Of a stretch of 64,000 nucleotides of DNA, positions 8,719 to 19,728 are shown piece by piece. The notes under the pieces were generated by a model. It saw nothing but the letters and a program-made list of their open reading frames with translations, searched no databases and had not been told where the DNA came from. This DNA comes from Salipiger bermudensis (GTDB lineage Bacteria > Pseudomonadota > Alphaproteobacteria > Rhodobacterales > Rhodobacteraceae), in assembly GCF_019801965.1 (NCBI RefSeq), contig NZ_JAHVIA010000002.1, positions 496,001-560,000 of the forward strand, given 5' to 3'. Positions within the stretch are counted from its first letter, which is position 1, and every line of letters begins with the position of its first letter. A program made the position numbers and the translations under genes.

Positions 8719-9015
8719 ATGATCCTTCGCCTGACCCTCGCCGCCAGCCTCGGCCTTCTGGCCAGCCTTCCTCTCGCCGCCTCGGCGCAGCAGGACAAGG
8801 CCGCCGCCTGCGCGGAATCCGCCGGGATCGTCATGCAGGCGGTCGAGTCGCGCAAGGAGGGCGTCGCGAAGTCGAAGGCCCGCGCCGCCCTGCGCGATCA
8901 GATCGGCGACCGTGGCGCCGGCGACATGCTGGCCGACTGGATCTGGTCGCTGCCCGAGGATCAGCTCACCGACGAGGTCGGCGCGGCCTGGGAGGCGCAG
9001 TGCCTCGCGCAGTGA
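8719..9015 (+). CDS. small exported protein of unknown function
   Basis: 98 residues with a clear Sec signal peptide (residues 1-23, ending ASAQ). The mature part is hydrophilic with two cysteines (in AAACAES and WEAQCLAQ) that could form a disulfide bond. GCAGGAG lies 8 nt before ATG 8719. The family was not recognised. The gene stands between gdh and dnaG in the same direction. Confidence 0.65.
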   Translation: MILRLTLAASLGLLASLPLAASAQQDKAAACAESAGIVMQAVESRKEGVAKSKARAALRDQIGDRGAGDMLADWIWSLPEDQLTDEVGAAWEAQCLAQ

Positions 9016-9072
9016 CACGGCGCGATTCTTGCGGGCGGCACCCGGTGCCAAAGCGGTGGGTATTTGAGTAAA

Positions 9073-9084
9073 GCTCTTCAGAGC
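9073..9084 (+). promoter_or_regulatory. small hairpin GCTCT-TC-AGAGC before dnaG
   Basis: A 5-bp stem with a 2-nt loop located 39 bp before the dnaG start, just after GGGTATTTGAG. It may be a leader structure or a short repeat remnant; the signal is weak. Confidence 0.3.
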
Positions 9085-9122
9085 ATCTGGACTCGGCTCG
9101 CCGCTGGCCCGATATTCGCAGC

Positions 9123-11084
9123 ATGAGTCTGCCCCCCGGTTTCCTAGACGAGCTGCGCAACCGCACGAGCCTGGTTCAGGTCGTGGGGCGCAAGGTCATG
9201 TGGGACAATCGCAAGTCCAACCAGGCCAAGGGCGACATGTGGGCGCCGTGCCCGTTCCACCAGGAAAAGTCGGCCTCGTTCCACGTCGATGACCGCAAGG
9301 GCTTCTACTATTGCTTCGGGTGTCACGCGAAGGGCGATGCGATCTCCTTCGTGCGCGAGAGCGAGAACGTCGAGTTCATGGAGGCCATCGAGATCCTCGC
9401 CCGCGAGGCCGGGATGCCGATGCCCGCGCGCGACCCGCAGGCCGCCAAGAAGGCCGACCGCCGCGAGCAGCTGGCCGAGGTCATGGAGCAGGCGGTGCGC
9501 TTCTTCCGCATGCAGCTTCGCGCCGGCGCCGCCTCCGAGGCGCGCGCCTATCTCGACCGGCGCGGCCTCAAGGAAGACGTGCGCGACCGCTTCGAGATCG
9601 GCTTTGCGCCGGAAGGCTGGCAGAACCTCTGGGATCACCTGCGTGGGCAGGGCGTGGCCGAGGACCTGATCCTCGGCGCGGGGCTCGCAAAGGCCTCCGA
9701 CCGCGGCAAGGCGCCCTATGACGTGTTCCGCAACCGCATCATGTTTCCGATCCGCGATGCCCGTGGCCGCGCCATCGCCTTCGGCGGCCGCGCCATGGAT
9801 CCGCGCGACAACGCGAAATACCTCAACTCGCCCGAGACCGAACTCTTCGACAAGGGCCGCAACCTCTACAATCACGGTCCCGCCCGCGAGGCCGCCGGCA
9901 AGGGCCAGCCGCTGATCGTGGCCGAGGGCTACATGGATGTCATCGCGCTCTCGGAGGCCGGCTTCGGCGCCTCGGTGGCCCCGCTCGGCACGGCGGTGAC
10001 CGAAACCCAGCTGCAGCTGCTCTGGCGCATCACCGACGAGCCCGTCGTGGCGCTCGACGGCGACAAGGCGGGCCTGCGCGCCGCCTACCGGGTGATCGAC
10101 CTCGCGCTGCCGCTGCTGCAGGCGGGCAAGACCCTGCGCTTCGCGCTGATGCCCGAGGGCAAGGATCCCGACGACCTGCTGCGCGCCGAGGGGGCGGGGG
10201 CGGTCGCCAAGGTGCTCGAGGGCGCGATGCCGATGGTGCAGCTGCTCTGGCGGCGCGAGACCGAGGGCAAGGTCTTCGACAGCCCCGAGCGCAAGGCGGC
10301 GCTCGACGCGCGGCTGCGCGAGGTGCTGCGCCAGATCCAGGACCAGGGGCTGCGCCGCCACTATGGCGACGAGATCAAGGAGCTGCGCTTCCAGCTGTTC
10401 CGTCCGCAGCGCCCCAAGCGGGCGTTCGGCGGTGGCGGCGGTGGCGGCCAGCGCCGGGCGTGGAACGCGCCCGCCCCGCCGAGCGCCAGCGTCAAGAGCT
10501 CTCTTCTTGTCGCCGCCGGCGACACCGCCGAGAACGAGCTGCGTGAGGCGGTGATCCTCGCGGTGCTGCTCTCGACGCCGGAACTCATCGCCGAGTTCGA
10601 GCAGGGGCTCGAGGCGCTCAATTGTACCGATCCGGTGCGCGCCGCGCTGCGCGACGTGCTGTTGCGCAACAATGCCGACAGCGTCGCCGCGCTGCGCGAG
10701 GAGGCGGAGTATAGAATCGGGATCGAGCCCCTTGAAAACCTGCTCGCGGCACGCCATGTCGCGGTCGTTCCCTGTTTGCGACGGCCCGGTGACGTTGAGT
10801 TGGCGCGGATGACCGTGGCCGAGGAATTGTCGAAGATCACCGCGCGCTCCGGCGCCGCGGCAGAGATCGCCGAAGCCGAGGAAGACTTGGAACACCTCGC
10901 CGACGAGGCGCTCACCTGGCGCCTCGCCCAGGCCGCGAAGGCCCGCAACGAGGCGGTGCTGCGCAAGGATGAAGGCGAGATGGATTACGATTTCGGGCCC
11001 AACGGGGCCCGGTTGGACAAGGACGAACGAGACGCCTTCAAGGCGCTAACGGAACAGATTCGCTTTTCCAAGCACGGGAACTAA
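9123..11084 (+). CDS. dnaG: DNA primase
   Basis: 653-residue bacterial primase, which makes RNA primers at the replication fork with DnaB helicase. The N-terminal zinc ribbon has C43, H46, C64 and C67 (CPFH...YYCFGC). The RNA polymerase/TOPRIM core has AEGYMD with catalytic E268 and DGDKAG with D312 and D314. A Gly-rich linker (about residues 436-446) leads into the helicase-binding C-terminal domain. The start has no strong Shine-Dalgarno sequence, but MSLPPGFLDELRNRTSL is the normal DnaG N-terminus. The next gene is rpoD, as in the common dnaG-rpoD arrangement of proteobacteria. Confidence 0.97.
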   Translation: MSLPPGFLDELRNRTSLVQVVGRKVMWDNRKSNQAKGDMWAPCPFHQEKSASFHVDDRKGFYYCFGCHAKGDAISFVRESENVEFMEAIEILAREAGMPMPARDPQAAKKADRREQLAEVMEQAVRFFRMQLRAGAASEARAYLDRRGLKEDVRDRFEIGFAPEGWQNLWDHLRGQGVAEDLILGAGLAKASDRGKAPYDVFRNRIMFPIRDARGRAIAFGGRAMDPRDNAKYLNSPETELFDKGRNLYNHGPAREAAGKGQPLIVAEGYMDVIALSEAGFGASVAPLGTAVTETQLQLLWRITDEPVVALDGDKAGLRAAYRVIDLALPLLQAGKTLRFALMPEGKDPDDLLRAEGAGAVAKVLEGAMPMVQLLWRRETEGKVFDSPERKAALDARLREVLRQIQDQGLRRHYGDEIKELRFQLFRPQRPKRAFGGGGGGGQRRAWNAPAPPSASVKSSLLVAAGDTAENELREAVILAVLLSTPELIAEFEQGLEALNCTDPVRAALRDVLLRNNADSVAALREEAEYRIGIEPLENLLAARHVAVVPCLRRPGDVELARMTVAEELSKITARSGAAAEIAEAEEDLEHLADEALTWRLAQAAKARNEAVLRKDEGEMDYDFGPNGARLDKDERDAFKALTEQIRFSKHGN

Positions 11085-11150
11085 CTGTGCGGAGAGGGAA
11101 AACTGGAGGAAAACGGGGTAAACGGGTGGCCGAATCGGTTGATTCCCCCC

Positions 11151-11172
11151 ATGATTCGCAGCAACGAATCAT
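11151..11172. promoter_or_regulatory. perfect inverted repeat ATGATTCG-N6-CGAATCAT between dnaG and rpoD
   Basis: 8-bp perfect arms with a 6-nt spacer, 55 bp before the rpoD start. It is AT-rich compared with its flanks and lacks a T run after it, so an operator or leader hairpin is as likely as a terminator. Confidence 0.5.
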
Positions 11173-11227
11173 TCTATCCTTTGCGACCGCCGGCCAGTCC
11201 GGCCGCCTCCCTTTGACGGAGCTCTAA

Positions 11228-13219
<1,992 letters not shown>

Positions 13220-13249
13220 GGCCCGCGCGGGCCGGGAAGGAGAGGGCAG

Positions 13250-13528
13250 ATGTCGCTCTTGTCACGTCTCTTCGGCGGTGGCGGCTCGAAACCCGAGCCC
13301 AAGGCCGAGACCATCGAGTACAAGGGGTTCCGGATCACTCCGGAGCCCATGCCCGCCGACGGCCAGTTCCGCATCGCGGCGCTGATCGAGGCCGAGGTTG
13401 AGGGTGAGACCAAGAGCCATCACCTCGTCCGCGCCGATGTCATCCGTGACCGGGAGGATGCCGAGGAGGCATCGATCCGCAAGGCGAAGCAGATGATCGA
13501 CGAACAGGGCGCGCGGCTCTTCGGCTGA
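13250..13528 (+). CDS. HlyU family protein
   Basis: 92 residues: MSLLSRLFGGG start, then YKGFRITPEPMPADGQFRIA and SHHLVRADVIRDREDAEEAS, the pattern of the HlyU family. The family is named after a Vibrio haemolysin activator, but in alphaproteobacteria it is a common small protein of unclear role and lacks a recognisable helix-turn-helix in this copy. GGAGAGG lies before the start; 30 bp after rpoD, so read-through is possible. Confidence 0.85.
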   Translation: MSLLSRLFGGGGSKPEPKAETIEYKGFRITPEPMPADGQFRIAALIEAEVEGETKSHHLVRADVIRDREDAEEASIRKAKQMIDEQGARLFG

Positions 13529-13555
13529 GCGCCTGTTTCGTCTTGACCATGGGGC

Positions 13556-13957
13556 ATGCGCCGCTACTTCCGGCCCATGCCCGATTACCGTACCACCTGC
13601 CAGATCCATGCCGCGGTGCTCGCGGCGCTGTTCGCCGCCTACCTGCTGCTGCCCTTCGTGCCGCTCTGGATCTTCGGACAGGAGGCGCTGCCCGGTGCCG
13701 TCTTCATGACGCGCCGCGCCTCGGTGGTCTTCCTCGGCATCGCCGCGATGCTCATGCTGTCGCGCAACGCGCCGCGCTCCGAGGCAAGGCAGGCCATCGT
13801 GATCGGCCTCATCATCGTCTATCTCGGCCTCGCCCTGATCGGCGCGCAGGCAACGCTGCGCGGCATTGCCGGCTGGCTGACATGGCTGACCGTGGTGGCC
13901 GAGCTGGTGCTCGCCGCGAGCCTCATACCGCACCTGCGCTCTCGTGACGCCGCGTAG
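13556..13957 (+). CDS. small integral membrane protein, unknown function
   Basis: 133 residues (126 if translation starts at the second ATG, 13577, which looks as likely). Four hydrophobic segments (about residues 18-36, 47-65, 78-95, 103-122) fill nearly the whole chain; short polar ends contain Arg pairs. No motif of a known transporter or enzyme was recognised. It resembles small unannotated membrane proteins of Rhodobacterales. No clear Shine-Dalgarno sequence at either start. Confidence 0.6.
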   Translation: MRRYFRPMPDYRTTCQIHAAVLAALFAAYLLLPFVPLWIFGQEALPGAVFMTRRASVVFLGIAAMLMLSRNAPRSEARQAIVIGLIIVYLGLALIGAQATLRGIAGWLTWLTVVAELVLAASLIPHLRSRDAA

Positions 13958-13983
13958 AGCCGCGCTTCACCGGATCGCAACGA

Positions 13984-14015
13984 AAAGGCCCCCGCGACGG
14001 ATCGCGGGGGCCTTT
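13984..14015. terminator. bidirectional terminator
   Basis: 14-bp perfect stem (13984-13997 with 14002-14015), CGGA tetraloop, A run before and T run in the closing arm. It serves the membrane-protein gene on the plus strand and the SDR gene on the minus strand. Confidence 0.92.
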
Positions 14016-14032
14016 CTGCATCGCGGTGTTGC

Positions 14033-14707
14033 TCAGCCGTTCGGCATCACGAAGACTTCCTGAACGTTGGCGCGCTTGTCGGCGCTGAGCGCATAGACCA
14101 CCGCATCGGCGATATCCTCGGGCTTGAGCTTGTCGGGCTTCGCCTCGTCGAAGAACGGCGTGTCGACCATGCCGGGCGCGATCACCGTCACCCGGGCGCC
14201 CCACTCGCGGAATTCCTGCGCGAGGTTGCCGCCGTAGCCATGCACGAACCACTTGGTGGCGCCGTAGACCGAGCCCTTGATATGGGTGCGGCCGGCGGCG
14301 GAGCCGGTCAGCAGCAGGTGGCCGCCATTGTCCTTGAAATAGGTCGAGGCAGCCTTGGCGGTCCAGAGCACGCCCATGATGTTGAGCTGCACCATCGCCT
14401 GCCATGCCTCTGGATCGCCGGCCAGCGTCCCGGCACCGGAGACGCCCATGCCGGCATTGGCGAAGGCGGCGTTCACGTCGCCGAACTGCGCCGCGAGCTT
14501 GCGCATCGCCTCGGTCTGATCCTCGAGCGAGGTGGCGTCACCGGGCAGGGCCAGCGCGTGTTCGCCAAGCTCCTCGACCAGCGCGGTCAGCTTGTCTTCC
14601 GAGCGCGCGAAGAGCCCGACATTCCAGCCGGCCTCCACGGCGGCGCGCGCGGTGGCCGCGCCGATGCCGGAGCTTGCGCCGGTGATGAAGAGGGTTTTGC
14701 GGGTCAT
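14033..14707 (-). CDS. short-chain dehydrogenase/reductase
   Basis: 224-residue classical SDR, an NAD(P)-dependent oxidoreductase. Cofactor motif TGASSGIG is at residues 8-15, the ANAG variant of NNAG follows, and the catalytic pair is YGATK with an upstream Ser in LTGSAAG. It closely resembles the YdfG/serine-3-dehydrogenase-like group, but the substrate cannot be assigned. ATG 14707 has GGAGG 8 nt upstream; a 27-residue extension is possible on paper but unlikely. Shares a terminator with the convergent neighbour. Confidence 0.88.
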   Translation of the reverse strand: MTRKTLFITGASSGIGAATARAAVEAGWNVGLFARSEDKLTALVEELGEHALALPGDATSLEDQTEAMRKLAAQFGDVNAAFANAGMGVSGAGTLAGDPEAWQAMVQLNIMGVLWTAKAASTYFKDNGGHLLLTGSAAGRTHIKGSVYGATKWFVHGYGGNLAQEFREWGARVTVIAPGMVDTPFFDEAKPDKLKPEDIADAVVYALSADKRANVQEVFVMPNG

Positions 14708-14835
14708 TCGAAACCTCCGTTTTTCGTCTGCCACCCAACGCCCCGACGAGCATGTGGTTGCGGCGCTCCTTAAGCCAATCGGAACCATGCCGGGGCAGAC
14801 TGCGTTGAATGAGCAACAACAGAGGATCTTCTTCC

Positions 14836-15087
14836 ATGACCCGCCTTTTCGTCCTGACCGCCGCAGCCACCTGCGTTTCCGTCGCCGCCTTCGCCGCGAC
14901 CGAAGCGCTGTTGACCGACGAGCCCGAGGTCATCGAGATCAGGGTCTCGGCGGACGAGCTCGCAGAGTGCCGCGAGACCCTTCGGGAGGTTGGCCAGATG
15001 CCCGCGGTGGCAGACAACGGTTCGCCGATCCTGTTCGACGACAGCACCGATCTGCCGCAGGTCGCCTGCGTCGTGAGCGAGGCCTGA
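14836..15087 (+). CDS. small exported protein of unknown function
   Basis: 83 residues beginning with a hydrophobic signal-like segment (residues 2-21, MTRLFVLTAAATCVSVAAFA), then an acidic region with two Cys (AECRETL and VACVVSEA). An in-frame ATG at 14809 would add nine polar residues; the inner start gives a better signal peptide and has AGAGGA upstream. No family recognised. Divergent from the SDR gene. Confidence 0.55.
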   Translation: MTRLFVLTAAATCVSVAAFAATEALLTDEPEVIEIRVSADELAECRETLREVGQMPAVADNGSPILFDDSTDLPQVACVVSEA

Positions 15088-15142
15088 TCTCCACCGCTGG
15101 CCGCGCGCCCACTTCCGCGCTAGAGAAGGGCAGGGGGCGCGC

Positions 15143-15562
15143 ATGGCACAGACGACATTCTCCATCCAGACACGCGGGCAAGGGCTCTACGAGTTCACCC
15201 GCGATGTTGCGAGCTGGGTCTCGGCGCACCAAGCGGGCGAGGCGCTGCTGACCCTCTTCGTGCGGCACACCTCGGCCTCGCTGCTAATCCAGGAAAATGC
15301 AGATCCCGAGGTCCGCACTGACCTGCGCAACTACTTCCATCGGCTGGTGCCGCCGTCGAGCGATCCGTCGATGGGATACCTCACTCATACTTATGAAGGT
15401 CCGGACGACATGCCGGCCCATATCAAGGCCGCGATGATGCCGGTTTCGCTCTCGATTCCGGTCAGCCGCGGCCGCATGGCGCTTGGCACGTGGCAGGGAA
15501 TTTACTTGTTCGAACATCGGGATGCGCCGCATCGGCGCGAGATCGCCGCGCATCTCGCCTGA
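15143..15562 (+). CDS. YjbQ/UPF0047 family protein (secondary thiamine-phosphate synthase type)
   Basis: 139 residues matching the YjbQ family in full length: FVRHTSASLLIQENADPEV near residues 40-58, THTYEGPDDMPAHIKAAMM, and LGTWQGIYLFEHRDAPHRR at the end. The conserved His residues form the family's metal site. Members can show weak thiamine-phosphate synthase activity, but the true physiological role is uncertain. Single gene before nrdR. Confidence 0.9.
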   Translation: MAQTTFSIQTRGQGLYEFTRDVASWVSAHQAGEALLTLFVRHTSASLLIQENADPEVRTDLRNYFHRLVPPSSDPSMGYLTHTYEGPDDMPAHIKAAMMPVSLSIPVSRGRMALGTWQGIYLFEHRDAPHRREIAAHLA

Positions 15563-15652
15563 TTTCGGGGCGCCCGCCTCCGTCATCTGGAGGTGCAGCC
15601 CCTTCATCTAGTTGCCCAAATTATCCTCTACCCAATCTCTGGCGGCTCCCCT

Positions 15653-15669
15653 ATAGTGGCTGTGGATAA
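15653..15669 (+). promoter_or_regulatory. candidate nrdR promoter: -10 TATAGT and DnaA box TGTGGATAA
   Basis: TATAGT at 15653-15658 is one base from the -10 consensus; no convincing -35 is seen at 16-18 bp. It is followed at 15661-15669 by TGTGGATAA, the exact complement of the DnaA box TTATCCACA. The box would overlap or adjoin the transcription start of nrdR-ribD. Confidence 0.45.
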
Positions 15670-15686
15670 GTGGGGCTTAACCCCAC
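15670..15686 (+). promoter_or_regulatory. leader hairpin GTGGGG-CTTAA-CCCCAC upstream of nrdR
   Basis: 6-bp GC-rich stem with a 5-nt loop directly after the DnaA box and 34 bp before the nrdR start. It is likely to form in the mRNA leader; its role is unknown. Confidence 0.45.
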
Positions 15687-15720
15687 GCCGAGGCAGACAC
15701 CAACGGATAGGGAGACAGGC

Positions 15721-16191
15721 ATGCGCTGCCCGTTTTGCGGACATATCGACACGCAGGTGAAAGACTCCCGACCGGCCGAAGAACACGTGTCGATCCGGCG
15801 CCGTCGCTTCTGCCCGGCCTGCGGTGGTCGCTTCACCACCTATGAACGCGTGCAACTGCGCGATCTCGTGGTGATAAAGTCGAACGGACGGCGCGAGGAT
15901 TTCGACCGCGACAAGCTCGAACGCTCGATCCGCATTGCGCTGCAGAAACGCCCCATAGAGCCCGAGCGGGTCGACCAGATGATCAGCGGCATCGTGCGCC
16001 GTCTCGAGAGCCTCGGCGAGACCGATATCCCCTCCAAGCAGATCGGCGAGATCGTCATGGAGACGCTCGCCCGCATCGACACGGTCGCCTATGTGCGCTT
16101 CGCCAGCGTCTACAAGAATTTCCAGGCGGCGGATGATTTCGACAAGTTCGTCAGCGAACTGCGCCCCGACGCGACGCCCGCCGAGAAGTGA
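15721..16191 (+). CDS. nrdR: transcriptional repressor NrdR
   Basis: 156-residue repressor of ribonucleotide reductase genes that senses ATP/dATP. The N-terminal zinc ribbon has C3, C6, C31 and C34 (MRCPFC and RFCPAC); the remainder is the ATP-cone domain starting at [26 protein letters not shown] is 6 nt before ATG 15721; a 17-codon upstream extension is in frame but would disrupt the standard N-terminus. Overlaps ribD by 4 bp (GTGA), a coupling often seen in proteobacteria. A NrdR-box-like site is found upstream of nrdJ in this window (40160-40169). Confidence 0.97.
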   Translation: MRCPFCGHIDTQVKDSRPAEEHVSIRRRRFCPACGGRFTTYERVQLRDLVVIKSNGRREDFDRDKLERSIRIALQKRPIEPERVDQMISGIVRRLESLGETDIPSKQIGEIVMETLARIDTVAYVRFASVYKNFQAADDFDKFVSELRPDATPAEK

Positions 16192-17294
16192 CCGACGACA
16201 TCCGGCACATGGCCCACGCGCTGCGTCTGGGCCGGAGACGGATGGGCCAGTGCTGGCCCAACCCGGCGGTGGGCTGCGTCATCGTCAAGAACGGGCGCAT
16301 CGTCGGCCGCGGCGCCACCGCGCCCGGTGGTCGGCCCCATGCCGAGCCGCAGGCACTGGCGCAGGCCGGTGCCGCGGCGCGCGGCGCCACCGCCTATGTC
16401 ACGCTCGAACCCTGCTCGCATCACGGTAAGACGCCGCCCTGCGCCCATGCGCTGGTCGAGGCCGGCGTGGCGCGGGTGGTCGCGCCGCTCACCGACAATG
16501 ACGCGCGGGTCTCGGGGCAGGGCTTCGCCTATCTCCGCAAGCATGGCATCGAGGTGACGACCGGCGTGCTCGCCGAAGAGGCGGCGCGCGATCATGCCGG
16601 CTTCTTCCTGCGCAACGATGAGGGCCGGCCCCTGGTGACGCTGAAGCTCGCCAACAGCTTCGACGGCCGCATCGCCACCGCCACCGGCGAGAGCCAGTGG
16701 ATAACCGGGCCCGAGGCGCGGCGCTACGTGCACGGGCTCCGGGCGAGCCATGATGCGGTGATGGTGGGGGCTGGGACGGCGCGGGCCGATGATCCGGCGC
16801 TGACGGTGCGCGGCTGGGGCGCGGTGCAGCAGCCGGTGCGGGTCATCGTCTCGCGGCTGATCGACGTGCCGCTGATGAGCACACTCGCCAGCAGCGCACG
16901 CGAGGTGCCGGTCTGGCTGGCGCATGGCTCGGACGCCGCCGCGATGACCAAGCGGGCCTGGCAGAGCTGCGGCGCGAAGCTCTTGCAATGCAAGGTCACC
17001 GGTGGCCGCATCGATCCTCACGCGCTGTTGACGGCTCTGGGCAAGGAAGGGCTGACCCGGGTTTTCTGCGAGGGGGGCGGCCAGCTCGCCGCCTCGCTGC
17101 TGGCAGCGGATCTGGTGGATGAGCTGGTGGGCTTCACCGCCGGCATCGCGGTCGGTGCCGAGGGCCGTCCGGGGATCGGCGCGATGGGCGTCGACCGTCT
17201 GGCCGAGGCGCCGCGGTTCGAGCTCGAGGAAGTTCGGGCGGTCGGCGGCGATGTGCTGCATCGCTGGCGCCGGAGCGGGGCCGCGTCTCGCTGA
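16188..17294 (+). CDS. ribD: bifunctional riboflavin biosynthesis deaminase/reductase RibD
   Basis: 368 residues catalysing two steps of riboflavin synthesis: deamination of the pyrimidine intermediate and reduction of its ribosyl side chain. The N-terminal zinc deaminase has H51-A-E53 and C76 / C85 ([12 protein letters not shown]). The C-terminal reductase domain starts near residue 145 ([18 protein letters not shown]). The GTG start overlaps the nrdR stop codon, indicating translational coupling. The genes for riboflavin synthase, GTP cyclohydrolase II and lumazine synthase do not follow here; the next gene is on the other strand. Confidence 0.95.
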   Translation: MTDDIRHMAHALRLGRRRMGQCWPNPAVGCVIVKNGRIVGRGATAPGGRPHAEPQALAQAGAAARGATAYVTLEPCSHHGKTPPCAHALVEAGVARVVAPLTDNDARVSGQGFAYLRKHGIEVTTGVLAEEAARDHAGFFLRNDEGRPLVTLKLANSFDGRIATATGESQWITGPEARRYVHGLRASHDAVMVGAGTARADDPALTVRGWGAVQQPVRVIVSRLIDVPLMSTLASSAREVPVWLAHGSDAAAMTKRAWQSCGAKLLQCKVTGGRIDPHALLTALGKEGLTRVFCEGGGQLAASLLAADLVDELVGFTAGIAVGAEGRPGIGAMGVDRLAEAPRFELEEVRAVGGDVLHRWRRSGAASR

Positions 17295-17308
17295 CCGGCC
17301 CCGGGGCA

Positions 17309-17328
17309 GGCGGGGGCGCACCCCCGCC
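17309..17328. terminator. GC-rich hairpin between convergent ribD and DUF1150
   Basis: 8-bp stem GGCGGGGG / CCCCCGCC with a CGCA loop, lying 14 bp after ribD and 8 bp before the DUF1150 stop. There is no long T run, so it is a weak intrinsic terminator or an mRNA end-stabilising hairpin. Confidence 0.55.
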
Positions 17329-17336
17329 GCAATCAC

Positions 17337-17564
17337 TCAGTGCACCGTCACCGGCGCGAAATCGTTCTGGCGCGCCAGGATGAAGGCCTGCTTGCGGTCT
17401 TTCACCAGCGCCAGGCGCTCGCCTTCCGCGTTGTGCACCGCGTAGAGCGTCTCGAGCCCGCCGAGCTGGCCCTGGATCTCTTCCGGGAGGTCTCCGGCAG
17501 CGACGGCACGCACATAGACGATGCGCTCTTCGCCCGGTGTATGGAAATCGTACTTGGTATTCAT
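17337..17564 (-). CDS. DUF1150 family protein
   Basis: 75-residue protein of the DUF1150 family (RIVYVRAVAAGDLPEE... TLYAVHNAEGERLALVKDR). Families of this kind are found directly after hsp20 in many alphaproteobacteria, as here with a 4-bp gap. Co-expression with the chaperone under the heat-shock promoter is likely; the molecular role is unknown. Confidence 0.88.
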   Translation of the reverse strand: MNTKYDFHTPGEERIVYVRAVAAGDLPEEIQGQLGGLETLYAVHNAEGERLALVKDRKQAFILARQNDFAPVTVH

Positions 17565-17568
17565 CGGA

Positions 17569-17979
17569 TTACCCCTTTCTGATCCGGATCGTCTGAACCA
17601 CCGTCTCGGGACGGGAGATGGTCAGATCCACGTGCAGCAAGCCATTCTCCATCACAGCCTCGCCCACTTCCACGCCATCGGCCAAGACGAAACTGCGCTG
17701 GAACTGTCGCGAGGCGATGCCGCGATGCAGGAATATGCGTTCGCTGCCGTCGTCACCTTGCCGCCCACGGATCACCAGTTGGCGATCCTCGACAGTGATC
17801 GACAGGTCGTCTTCCGAGAACCCGGCCACGGCAAGCGTGATCCGGTAGGAGCATTCCGAGGTCTGTTCGATATTGAAGGGCGGATAGCCCTCGCTCGATT
17901 TCGCCGTGCGTTCCAGCAGGCGCTCGAGTTGCTCGAAGCCGAGCATGTGCGGGTAGGAACCCAAAGTCATCTTGCTCAT
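17569..17979 (-). CDS. Hsp20/alpha-crystallin family small heat-shock protein
   Basis: 136 residues of the IbpA type, an ATP-independent holdase that binds unfolding proteins. The N-terminal part is FDQ-like (MLGFEQLERLLERT); the alpha-crystallin domain runs from about residue 36 (YPPFNIEQTSE) with AVAGFSEDDLSI and the end-strand signature ENGLLHVDLT; a short C-terminal tail RIRKG follows. A sigma-32-type promoter stands 64 bp upstream. Confidence 0.95.
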   Translation of the reverse strand: MSKMTLGSYPHMLGFEQLERLLERTAKSSEGYPPFNIEQTSECSYRITLAVAGFSEDDLSITVEDRQLVIRGRQGDDGSERIFLHRGIASRQFQRSFVLADGVEVGEAVMENGLLHVDLTISRPETVVQTIRIRKG

Positions 17980-18042
17980 GACATGTCCTTTGCAGAAAGC
18001 GACCGTCCGCCGGGCCCCGCATTCGGCAACCCGACTGAAATC

Positions 18043-18072
18043 AATATGGGAAGCCCCCGGAATATCCGCAAG
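18043..18072 (-). promoter_or_regulatory. sigma-32 (RpoH)-type heat-shock promoter of hsp20
   Basis: Read on the minus strand: CTTGCG (-35, 18072-18067), a 16-bp spacer, then CCCATATT (-10, 18050-18043). This fits the alphaproteobacterial RpoH pattern CTTG-N16-18-CCCATnT. It is upstream of hsp20 with room for a leader of about 55 nt. Confidence 0.75.
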
Positions 18073-18134
18073 GGCTTTGCCAGAGCGTTTGGACTTGCTA
18101 TCTAAGGGGTCTGTATCGCAAGGAGTTTGCCCGC

Positions 18135-18359
18135 ATGGAGACGCCGCAAGACATCTCGATGAAGACCGAGGAAGTGCTGCGCGTCGAGCTTGAGGTTTTC
18201 AAGCGCGAACACCGCGATCTCGACGAGGCGATCTCGGCCCTGCAGGACCGTGGCATGGGCGACCAGCTGACGCTGCAGCGACTGAAGAAGAAGAAGCTGT
18301 TCCTGAAGGACAAGATCGCCCTGATCGAGGATCGGCTGACCCCCGACATCATCGCCTGA
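18135..18359 (+). CDS. DUF465 (YdcH-like) family protein
   Basis: 74-residue helical protein. The family core is EHRDLDEAISALQDRG and LKKKKLFLKDKIALIED, predicted as two antiparallel helices with coiled-coil character. These small proteins are widespread in proteobacteria and their function is unknown. ATG 18135 has AAGGAG 8 nt upstream. Divergent from hsp20 and convergent with ldh. Confidence 0.88.
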   Translation: METPQDISMKTEEVLRVELEVFKREHRDLDEAISALQDRGMGDQLTLQRLKKKKLFLKDKIALIEDRLTPDIIA

Positions 18360-18365
18360 GCTGTC

Positions 18366-18381
18366 CGGCTCGCGAGAGCCG
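18366..18381. terminator. hairpin CGGCTC-GCGA-GAGCCG between convergent genes
   Basis: 6-bp stem with a GCGA tetraloop, 7 bp after the DUF465 stop and 22 bp before the ldh stop. It lacks a T tract, so terminator function is only likely from its position. Confidence 0.45.
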
Positions 18382-18403
18382 CCGGATCGCCTGAGCGCGT
18401 CCC

Positions 18404-19728
<1,325 letters not shown>

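Noticed and set aside
9144-10895. Minus-strand open frame opposite dnaG
   Set aside because: It has an abnormal composition (His/Gly/Leu/Glu rich) and lies fully inside dnaG, so it is a shadow frame. The same holds for large frames opposite rpoD, dnaE, xdhB, nrdJ and the RTX gene.
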